A DNA stretch of 13,330 nt from the NCBI GenBank assembly GCA_900771045.1, contig CAAGMM010000142.1:1-13330 (forward strand), given 5' to 3'. Positions 7,561-13,330 of this stretch are shown here, in pieces. Origin of the DNA: Bacteroidales bacterium. GTDB taxonomy: Bacteria > Bacteroidota > Bacteroidia > Bacteroidales > F082. Positions within the stretch are counted from its first letter, which is position 1. Each line of letters opens with the position of its first letter. Position numbers and translations under genes: made by a program. The notes beneath the pieces were generated by a model. The model ran no database searches, was not told the origin of the DNA, and worked only from the letters and a program-made list of their open reading frames with translations.

Positions 7561-8706
7561 ATGAGCAAAGGTACACATTTTCTCGGACAGCCGATACTAA
7601 ATCAGCTACTAAATTACTTCAACAAGCAAAAAATTCTTCAAATCAGCCGCGAGATGGGTGGAGAGAGGTATGTAAAGACGTTCAACGCATGGTGTCACCT
7701 CACTGTGATGCTGTATGCGGTCATCATGGTCAGTTTGAGCGCGAGCGTCACCGCCTGACTGTATCTGGCATACAGGGACAAACTTTCGTCGGACAGCCCA
7801 TCCGGCAAGGTTCCAAAGTGGATGAAAAAGCTCCAGATTATCGATTCCACGACCATCAGCCTCTTCTCCAACCTCGTATTCAAGGGTGTGGGACGCAATC
7901 CCAAGACAGGGAAAAAGAAAGGCGGCATGAAGGTGCATACGTGCATCCATGGCAACGAGGGCGTGCCATGTGACGTGGAATTCACTTCTGCGGCCACACA
8001 CGACCATTTCATGCTTTGCCCAGGAAAACTGAACAAGGGCGACATCCTTGCCATTGACAGGGCTTACATTGACTATGCCAAATTCGAGGAAATGACGCAG
8101 CGTGGCGTGATCTATGTGACCAAGATGAAGCATAACCTGACGTATGGGGTCACGAAGAGCACCTGTTACATGAACGCAGAGGGTCTGATGCAGTGGAAGG
8201 AGGAATTTGTCACATTCCGCAAGGAGGTAAAGACCAAGAACGAGGAAACAGGCGAGGTGGAGAAGAAAACGATAGAGCACCATGCCCGTATCGTCACCTA
8301 CATCGATGAAAAGAAGAAAGGCAATGCAAAAATCATACGGCTGCTTACAAACGACCTTGAGACCGAATACGAAGAAATCGTGGCCATTTACAAGGCAAGA
8401 TGGGCCATAGAGTCGCTCTTCAAGCAGATAAAGCAGAATTTCCCCCTCAGATACTTCTACGGGGAGAGTGCCAATGCCATCAAGATACAGGTGTGGGTGA
8501 CGCTCATCGCGAACCTGCTCATCACACTGCTGCAAAAGGGTGTCAGCCGCTCGTGGAGCTTCTCGGGGCTTGCCACCATCGTCAGGATTATGCTGATGTA
8601 CTATATCAACGTACAGGGATTCCTTGAACATCCCGAAAAAGACTGGGAGGAGGCATTGGCTGCCATGATGGAGAGTCCACCCGATGCCGACAACACAGAA
8701 AATTAG
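7561..8706 (+). pseudogene. IS4-family transposase (DUF4372 type), inactivated
   Basis: The frame begins MSKGTHFLGQPILNQLLNYFNKQKILQISREMGGERYVK, a DUF4372-type N-terminus, and reaches MLYAVIM. It then becomes unlike the family and stops at TGA (7756-7758). The same frame resumes at once with LYLAYRDKLSSDS, KVPKWMKKLQIIDSTTISLFSN, and continues to TAG at 8704-8706. The catalytic parts are present: first Asp in QIIDSTT, second in AIDRAYIDY, and the glutamate in a perfect Y-2-R-3-E-6-K motif (YKARWAIESLFKQIK). The stretch normally between MLYAVI and the YRD(K/R)LSSD region (roughly 40-50 residues by my recall of the family) is absent. I infer an internal deletion of well over 100 bases that also created or exposed the stop. 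An internal ATG at 7822 could express only the catalytic part. Confidence 0.85.
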
Positions 8707-8732
8707 CCCTCACACATACGCGCGTGAGGGCT
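8705..8732. terminator. Hairpin after the transposase
   Basis: AGCCCTCAC (8705-8713) pairs perfectly with GTGAGGGCT (8724-8732) around a ten-base loop, starting inside the transposase stop codon. On the plus strand there is no T-run after it. On the minus strand it is followed by AATTTTC, so it may act more against transcripts entering from the mutase operon. Confidence 0.5.
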
Positions 8733-8810
8733 TGGATGACAATTCCTTGTTTGAATTCATTGAACAACAATTGGTTCAAATCGACTTTTTATGTTTAGCG
8801 GACAACAATA

Positions 8811-8819
8811 ATTGAAAAT
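8811..8819. repeat. Target-site duplication, right copy
   Basis: This second copy of ATTGAAAAT lies immediately outside the right inverted repeat and only nine bases beyond the mutase large-subunit stop codon. Confidence 0.8.
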
Positions 8820-8828
8820 GTGTGATCT

Positions 8829-10961
8829 TTATTTTCTTGATGCGATAAGCAGGTCGAGCATCTTTATCGCCGACTCGCTTATAACGGTTCCGGGGCCGAA
8901 AATGGCAGCCGCGCCGGCATCATAAAGATATTGGTAGTCCTGCGACGGTATCACGCCGCCGACCGTTACCATGATGTCGGGACGACCGAGTTTCTCAAGT
9001 TCCTTGATGACTTGCGGCACGAGCGTTTTATGTCCGGCTGCGAGCGACGACACGCCGAGGATGTGCACGTCGTTCTCCACGGCCTGCTTGGCGGCTTCGG
9101 CCGGCGTCTGGAACAACGGCCCCATATCAACGTCGAAACCCATATCGGCATAACCGGTGGCAACGACTTTCGCGCCTCTGTCGTGACCGTCTTGACCCAT
9201 TTTCGCAATCATGATGCGGGGACGGCGTCCTTCCATCCTGGCAAATTCATCAGCTTTGGCCACGGCTTCGGCAAAGCGTGCGTCACTTTTTGTCTCCATA
9301 CTGTAAACTCCTGATATTGAACGAATAACGGCTTTGTATCTTCCTGCGGCCTTTTCACAAGCCATAGAAATCTCACCCAATGAGGCACGCACCTTCGCAG
9401 CTTCGACGGCCAATGCGAGAAGGTTGCCCTTGCCTGTAGTGGCTGCTTCCGTGATGGCATCAAGGCATTTTCTCACCTGAGCTTCGTCACGGTTGGCGCG
9501 GAGAGCCTGCAGACGTTTGATCTGCGACTCGCGGACGGCGGTGTTGTCGATTTCGAGAGTCTCGATAGGATCTTCGTGGTCGAGGCGGTACTTGTTGATA
9601 CCGACGATAGTCTCTCTTCCCGAGTCAATCTTAGCCTGTTTGCGTGCTGCGGCTTCTTCGATACGCATCTTCGGAAGTCCGGTCTCGATAGCTTTGGCCA
9701 TTCCGCCCATCTTCTCAATCTCCATGATGTGCTCCCAAGCCTTGTCGGCGAGTTCCTGAGTGAGCGATTCGACATAATACGAACCGGCCCATGGGTCAAC
9801 GACACGGCAGACGTTGGTTTCTTCCTGAATGTAAATCTGCGTGTTACGCGCGATACGTGCCGAGAAGTCTGTCGGCAGGGCGATGGCCTCGTCGAGGGCG
9901 TTGGTATGAAGCGACTGTGTGTGTCCGAGTGCGGCACCCATTGCCTCGATACAAGTACGGGCGACGTTGTTGTAAGGATCCTGCTCCGTGAGTGACCATC
10001 CCGAAGTCTGAGTATGAGTACGCAAAGCGAGAGATTTCTCGTTCTTCGGATTGAATGTCTTGACAATCTTAGCCCACAGCATACGGGCGGCGCGCATCTT
10101 GGCGATCTCCATAAAATGATTCATTCCGGAGCCCCAGAAGAACGACAGACGCGGTGCGAAAGCATCAATGTCGAGGCCTGATTTGACGCCGGTGCGGAGA
10201 TAATCCCAGCCGTCGGCGAGAGTGTAGGCCAACTCGATGTCGGCTGTCGCCCCGGCTTCCTGCATGTGATAGCCGGAAATCGATATTGAATTGAATTTCG
10301 GCATATTCTGCGAAGTGAAGGCGAAGATGTCGGCGATGATGCGCATCGAGAACTCCGGAGGATAAATATAGGTGTTGCGAACCATAAATTCCTTCAGGAT
10401 GTCGTTCTGAATCGTGCCCTGAAGTTCCTCATATTTCGCGCCCTGTTCAAGTGCCGTGACGATATAGAAGGCGAGGATTGGAAGAACTGCGCCGTTCATC
10501 GTCATCGAGACGGACATTTTGTTAAGAGGAATCTGGTCGAAAAGGACCTTCATGTCTTCGACGGAGCAGATACTGACGCCGGCTTTACCGACATCGCCCA
10601 TAACGCGTTCATGATCAGCGTCGTAGCCGCGGTGTGTGGCAAGGTCGAAGGCCACCGAAAGACCTTTCTGACCGGCTGCGAGGTTACGGCGGTAGAAGGC
10701 GTTAGACTCTTCGGCTGTCGAGAAACCCGCATATTGGCGGATTGTCCAGGGACGCATCACGTACATTGTCGAATAAGGTCCGCGGAGATAAGGTGCGATA
10801 CCTGCGGCATAGTTGAGGTGCTCCATATCTTCAAGGTCTTTGGCCGAATAAACCGGTTTTACCGCGATGTGTTCGGAAGTCTCCCAGTTTTCGCCATTGC
10901 ATTTGCACACGCCTTTGTCAGACGCGGCGTTGATGTTTATATCTTTGAATTTTGGCTTCAT
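8829..10961 (-). CDS. Methylmalonyl-CoA mutase, large (catalytic) subunit
   Basis: This adenosylcobalamin enzyme interconverts succinyl-CoA and (R)-methylmalonyl-CoA in the cytosol, the central rearrangement of the succinate-propionate pathway. The ~710-residue chain has the substrate-binding TIM-barrel first, with RPWTIRQYAGFSTAEESNAFYRRNL and SISGYHMQEAGATADIELAYTL as clear signatures. The C-terminal B12 domain follows: GQDGHDRGAKVVATGYADMGFDVDMGPLFQTP contains the DxHxxG motif whose histidine (about residue 593) is the lower cobalt ligand, and GVSSLAAGH and VTVGGVIP complete the fold. Two in-frame ATGs are six bases apart. I prefer the one at 10961 because MKPKFKDI matches how relatives begin and a GAAAGGGA sequence is better spaced for it; 10967 would give 712 residues. 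It lies 15 bases after the small-subunit stop. All catalytic features look intact. Confidence 0.96.
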   Translation of the reverse strand: MKPKFKDININAASDKGVCKCNGENWETSEHIAVKPVYSAKDLEDMEHLNYAAGIAPYLRGPYSTMYVMRPWTIRQYAGFSTAEESNAFYRRNLAAGQKGLSVAFDLATHRGYDADHERVMGDVGKAGVSICSVEDMKVLFDQIPLNKMSVSMTMNGAVLPILAFYIVTALEQGAKYEELQGTIQNDILKEFMVRNTYIYPPEFSMRIIADIFAFTSQNMPKFNSISISGYHMQEAGATADIELAYTLADGWDYLRTGVKSGLDIDAFAPRLSFFWGSGMNHFMEIAKMRAARMLWAKIVKTFNPKNEKSLALRTHTQTSGWSLTEQDPYNNVARTCIEAMGAALGHTQSLHTNALDEAIALPTDFSARIARNTQIYIQEETNVCRVVDPWAGSYYVESLTQELADKAWEHIMEIEKMGGMAKAIETGLPKMRIEEAAARKQAKIDSGRETIVGINKYRLDHEDPIETLEIDNTAVRESQIKRLQALRANRDEAQVRKCLDAITEAATTGKGNLLALAVEAAKVRASLGEISMACEKAAGRYKAVIRSISGVYSMETKSDARFAEAVAKADEFARMEGRRPRIMIAKMGQDGHDRGAKVVATGYADMGFDVDMGPLFQTPAEAAKQAVENDVHILGVSSLAAGHKTLVPQVIKELEKLGRPDIMVTVGGVIPSQDYQYLYDAGAAAIFGPGTVISESAIKMLDLLIASRK

Positions 10962-10976
10962 TATCATTCCCTTTCA

Positions 10977-12827
10977 TTATTTGACTATGCCCAATTGTTT
11001 TTGAAATTCCTGAAGTGTCTCGAGGACGTTGCTCTTGATGTGGATGAAATACTTCATTCCGGCTTCTCTGAGGATGTCGGCTGTCTCGGCGGGGTTGCCG
11101 GCGAGGACGACCGTCGTCTCATCTTTCAAGGCATTGAAAATCTTCAGTGCGTTACCGTCGCCGTATTCCTCATCGGAGGAGCAGATGACGACGATTTCGG
11201 GTTTTGCCTTCTTTGCTGCCGCGATGCCTTCGTCCAAAGTCTTGAATCCGGCGTTATCGACGATTTCGAATCCGGCGCAGGCGAAGAAGTTAGATGCAAA
11301 CTGCGAGCGCGCCTTAAGCATGGCGAGGTTTCCGTATGTGAACATCCAGGCCTGCGGGCGTTTGTGGTTCTTGCTATAGACATCGGTGGCGTAGCGCATC
11401 TTCTCGAACTGTTGAGCGGCGCGGAATGTCACAATCGTCTCTATTTCAGCCTTTTCTTCACGACGGTTGTCGGCTTCGAAGACACATTGTGCGGGGTCGA
11501 ACTTCATCGTCTCCGTGAAGTTGGGGAACTGGTTCGTGCCGAGAATCGTCTCGCGGCGGGTGGCGATATTGCTGAATTTCTTCGTCGCGCTTTCTTTGAC
11601 GAGATTTTGAATAGTTCCCTTGCGTACCGCCGCGAGATAACCGCCTTCTTCCTGAATCTGGAGGAAGAGGTCCCATGCGGCCTTCGCCAACGACGATGTG
11701 AGGCTCTCTATATAATATGATCCTGCGGCCGGGTCGGCGACCTTGTCGAAATGCGATTCTTCCTTAAGGATGAGCTGCTGGTTGCGTGCTATGCGGTCGC
11801 TGAAGTCGGTGCTTCTTTCGTAAGGCACGTCAAAAGGAGTGACGCTGAATGAGTCAACGCCGCCGAGCACCGCCGACATCGTGCCGGTCGTTGTTCTGAG
11901 CATGTTGACGTAAGCATCGTAAAGGCTCATTCCGATGGTGGCGTTGAAGCCGTGGATATAAGCTTTCGCGTTCTCTTCTTTTCCTCCGAAAGCCTTGACA
12001 ATGTTGGCCCAGAGAAGACGATAGACGCGCATCTTGGCCAATTCCATAAAGTAATTCTGTCCGACTGCGACGTTGAACCTCATCTTATTTGCAATTTCGT
12101 CGGCGCTGAGTCCGCGTTCGCCGAGTTTTTCGAGATATTCGGCTCCGATTGAAAGAGCGAAAGCTATCTCCTGTGCTATAGTCGCGCCCGCATTGGTGAA
12201 GACGTGTGGGTTGACGCCGAGCGTGCGGAAATTGGGCATTTCGGTCTTAACCATGATGTAGGCCAGTTCCATATCGGTGTTCTCGGTCACGAACCACGTG
12301 CCGCGCCGGATATAACGTGTGAGCGGGTCGTAGTTGATGGAGCCGCGCACGTCTGGAACCTTCGAAATAAGTTCGAGGAGCGGAAGATGATATTTGTTGT
12401 TGTAAAAACTAATCTCTATTTTTTTCTCGTCGATGCCGTTGAGAAGTCCCGAAATCTCGTAAGCGTTATAGAGTTTGTCGTATTCGAGGTGGAAGGAGAT
12501 TGCTTCCGCGCCGCGCGAAACGGCTTCCAAGGCCCTGCGGTTCGCCTCTTTGAAGTCGCTGACGATGATGTCCTGGCAGATTTTCCACGCGTTACCTTCT
12601 TCTTTAGTACCGCGGACGTATGGGAAAGTTCCAGGTTTACTGTCAGCTAACTCATTGTCTTTCAGGTCTTCGGCACGATAATAAGGTTTCACTTGAAAAC
12701 CTTCCGCCGTCTTCCAGACAAGTTTCTTGTTGTAGTCGGCGCCTTTGAGGTCTTTTTCAATCACGGCTTCCCACTGTTCGGTTGAAACCGGCGGAAATTC
12801 CCCAAAAAGTCTCTTTCTATTACTCAT
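10977..12827 (-). CDS. Methylmalonyl-CoA mutase, small (non-catalytic) subunit
   Basis: The 616-residue partner of the large subunit is homologous to it but does not bind B12; together they form the alpha-beta enzyme known from Propionibacterium and Bacteroidota. The N-terminus (LFGEFPPVSTEQWEAVIEKDLKGADYNKKLVWKTAEGFQVKPYYRAEDL) and VFTNAGATIAQEIAFALSIGAEYLE are typical of the family. In the C-terminal flavodoxin-like domain, where the large subunit has DxHxxG, this chain reads about GNLAMLKARSQFASNFF and has no histidine motif, as expected for a small subunit. It is the first gene of a two-gene operon, with a promoter box about 90 bases upstream. The start ATG at 12827 is supported by the conserved N-terminus. 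No chaperone (MeaB/ArgK type) or epimerase gene follows in the window. Confidence 0.95.
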   Translation of the reverse strand: MSNRKRLFGEFPPVSTEQWEAVIEKDLKGADYNKKLVWKTAEGFQVKPYYRAEDLKDNELADSKPGTFPYVRGTKEEGNAWKICQDIIVSDFKEANRRALEAVSRGAEAISFHLEYDKLYNAYEISGLLNGIDEKKIEISFYNNKYHLPLLELISKVPDVRGSINYDPLTRYIRRGTWFVTENTDMELAYIMVKTEMPNFRTLGVNPHVFTNAGATIAQEIAFALSIGAEYLEKLGERGLSADEIANKMRFNVAVGQNYFMELAKMRVYRLLWANIVKAFGGKEENAKAYIHGFNATIGMSLYDAYVNMLRTTTGTMSAVLGGVDSFSVTPFDVPYERSTDFSDRIARNQQLILKEESHFDKVADPAAGSYYIESLTSSLAKAAWDLFLQIQEEGGYLAAVRKGTIQNLVKESATKKFSNIATRRETILGTNQFPNFTETMKFDPAQCVFEADNRREEKAEIETIVTFRAAQQFEKMRYATDVYSKNHKRPQAWMFTYGNLAMLKARSQFASNFFACAGFEIVDNAGFKTLDEGIAAAKKAKPEIVVICSSDEEYGDGNALKIFNALKDETTVVLAGNPAETADILREAGMKYFIHIKSNVLETLQEFQKQLGIVK

Positions 12828-12916
12828 ATCTTGAAATTTTTAATCTGATTATCAATATTTTCCTAATTTTTACACAAATCCACATTCACGAAAACCCACA
12901 CTAACCATTCGAGGTA

Positions 12917-12924
12917 CAAAGTTA
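12917..12924 (-). promoter_or_regulatory. Bacteroidota -7 promoter box for the mutase operon
   Basis: The minus strand reads TAACTTTG, a full match to TAnnTTTG. The RNA would start a few bases downstream, giving a leader of about 85 bases before the ATG at 12827. No clear -33 TTTG is seen. The leader is A/T-rich and shows no cobalamin-riboswitch-like features. Confidence 0.55.
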
Positions 12925-12978
12925 ATAATTTTATTAAAATCCGCCTCTTTTTTTTCTCAATCCGACAAATTTATTTTT

Positions 12979-13035
12979 TAGTTTGACGATTGGATAGTTT
13001 GACGATTAGATAGTTTGACGATTGGACAGTTTGAC
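12979..13035. repeat. Tandem array of a 16-bp unit (about 3.5 copies)
   Basis: TAGTTTGACGATTGGA at 12979-12994 is followed by TAGTTTGACGATTAGA (12995-13010), the first form again (13011-13026), and a partial unit CAGTTTGAC (13027-13035). Copies differ at only one or two positions, so the array is young or kept uniform. It lies between the leftward mutase promoter and a rightward promoter and runs directly into the next array. Confidence 0.9.
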
Positions 13036-13074
13036 CTTAAACCTTAAACCCTAAACCCTAAACCCTAAACCCTA
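13035..13074. repeat. Tandem heptamer array, CCCTAAA type (about 5.5 copies)
   Basis: Two CCTTAAA units (13035-13048) are followed by three CCCTAAA units (13049-13069) and a partial CCCTA. The heptamer is the same as the plant-type telomere repeat, but in this setting it is a bacterial intergenic tandem repeat. The 16-bp array ends exactly where it starts. Short A/T-rich tandem repeats of this sort do occur between genes in Bacteroidales. Confidence 0.9.
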
Positions 13075-13107
13075 CAAAAACGTGAATATCGTAATTTTTT
13101 TGTGAAA

Positions 13108-13141
13108 TTTGTACAACCTATTATTTTTTTCCTTAATTTTG
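13108..13141 (+). promoter_or_regulatory. Rightward Bacteroidota promoter
   Basis: TTTG at 13108-13111 and TAATTTTG at 13134-13141 match the -33 TTTG and -7 TAnnTTTG boxes, with 22 bases between them, close to the usual spacing. This is the only site here with both boxes. It would drive transcription towards the right end of the window. Confidence 0.55.
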
Positions 13142-13163
13142 CGAGTCGAAAAAGTGTTCAAAT

Positions 13164-13268
13164 ATGATAAAATCGAACCAACATATCAGGTACTACAGAG
13201 GCGCAGACAGCCACGATTATGCGGCGTGCGTTTTCTGTACCCCCCCCCCCCACCCCGTTACAAATTAA
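13164..13268 (+). CDS. Possible 34-residue reading frame containing a poly-C tract
   Basis: An ATG lies about 22 bases after the rightward promoter box and opens the frame MIKSNQHIRYYRGADSHDYAACVFCT, then PPPHPVTN and a stop. The first 26 residues have the balanced composition of real protein; the rest comes from a run of twelve C. I do not recognise it. It could be a leader peptide, the start of a gene broken or misread at the homopolymer, or chance. The other two frames after the poly-C also close within about 50 bases, so changing the C count does not open a long protein in this window. Confidence 0.25.
   Translation: MIKSNQHIRYYRGADSHDYAACVFCTPPPHPVTN
13240..13251. repeat. Poly-C tract (12 bases)
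   Basis: Twelve consecutive C lie about 100 bases downstream of a promoter and inside a short possible reading frame; ACCCC follows at once. Tracts of this length slip easily during replication and are also prone to sequencing error. Confidence 0.8.
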
Positions 13269-13314
13269 TTAGTTACAACATTTTCCATTAAAAACTCCTC
13301 CCCATGCCAAACGT

Positions 13315-13324
13315 CCCCCCCCCC
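13315..13324. repeat. Poly-C tract (10 bases)
   Basis: This second C run is close to the window's end, within a C-rich, gene-free stretch (13269-13330) that holds nothing else I can support. Confidence 0.75.
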
Positions 13325-13330
13325 AAACGC

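Larger units (their letters stand above)
7410..8810 (+). mobile_element. IS4-family insertion sequence, about 1.4 kb, with disrupted transposase
   Basis: The left end starts TATTGGTGTCCGCTAAA (7410-7426), and the right end, read inwards on the minus strand, starts TATTGTTGTCCGCTAAA (8810-8794). These are 17-bp inverted repeats with one mismatch. Both are flanked by the direct repeat ATTGAAAAT. Inside is one transposase gene on the plus strand, here broken, with a terminator-like hairpin ahead of it and another hairpin after it. The element sits between the mutase operon and that operon's probable terminator. The good match of repeats and target duplication points to a fairly recent arrival, although the element can no longer move without help. 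Confidence 0.9.

Noticed and set aside
7609..8631. 340-codon open frame antisense to the transposase
   Set aside because: It is the mirror of the coding bias in the transposase; the transposase frame carries the catalytic motifs and this one shows no family features.
10611..11720. 369-codon plus-strand open frame across the two mutase genes
   Set aside because: It lies opposite two strongly conserved genes, crosses their boundary, and has no recognisable domain.
12828..12916. Possible cobalamin riboswitch in the mutase leader, since the enzyme uses B12
   Set aside because: The leader is only about 85 bases, A/T-rich, and lacks B12-box-like sequence or the needed folding.
13035..13074. CRISPR array or true telomere
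   Set aside because: The units are head-to-tail with no spacers, and only five or six copies lie inside a bacterial intergenic region with genes on the left and a promoter on the right.

Overview
The window looks like chromosomal DNA of a Bacteroidales (Bacteroidota) bacterium. This rests on three things. Bacteroidota-type promoter boxes (TAnnTTTG) replace sigma70 boxes, and Shine-Dalgarno sites are weak. The gene families are typical of the group: two-subunit methylmalonyl-CoA mutase of the succinate-propionate route, an M13 lipoprotein peptidase, a TlpA-like exported protein, SufE with a DUF59/SufT protein, and an IS4-family element with a DUF4372-type transposase. The best matches I recall are also from gut Bacteroidales. 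This placement is from memory of families, not from a search.

Layout, left to right. Bases 1-91 hold nothing I can support. Bases 92-787 (minus) are the 3' part of a DNA methyltransferase gene that has lost its 5' half. The remaining reading frame runs directly out of the stop codon of the next gene. Bases 788-7220 (minus) are a tight co-directional cluster, read from right to left: M13 metallopeptidase lipoprotein, sufE, sufT-like DUF59 gene, a membrane glycosyltransferase of the PMT/ArnT type, coaD, and an exported thioredoxin-fold protein without a CxxC. Gaps are 36 bases or less, and the glycosyltransferase and coaD overlap by 4 bases, so one transcript is likely. A TAnnTTTG box lies just upstream of the peptidase.

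Bases 7221-8828 are intergenic DNA enlarged by an insertion sequence. I place the element at 7410-8810, with about 17-bp inverted repeats and a 9-bp target duplication. Its transposase is broken by an in-frame stop at a point where a block of the protein also appears to be missing. The insertion sits between the end of the mutase operon and a terminator hairpin (7366-7396) that probably served that operon. A separate long near-perfect palindrome lies at 7283-7320.

Bases 8829-12827 (minus) encode the large (catalytic, B12-binding) and small (non-B12-binding) subunits of methylmalonyl-CoA mutase. They interconvert succinyl-CoA and methylmalonyl-CoA, the key step in making propionate. Their promoter box is at 12917-12924. 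No epimerase, meaB-type chaperone or decarboxylase gene is in view.

Bases 12828-13330 are non-coding or nearly so. They contain two adjoining tandem arrays (a 16-bp unit, then a heptamer identical to the plant-type telomere repeat), a rightward promoter, a possible 34-codon reading frame, and two long poly-C tracts. No clearly new multi-gene system is visible. The least explained parts are the repeat and poly-C region at the right end, the palindrome at 7283-7320, and the gene fragment joined to a stop codon at 788.
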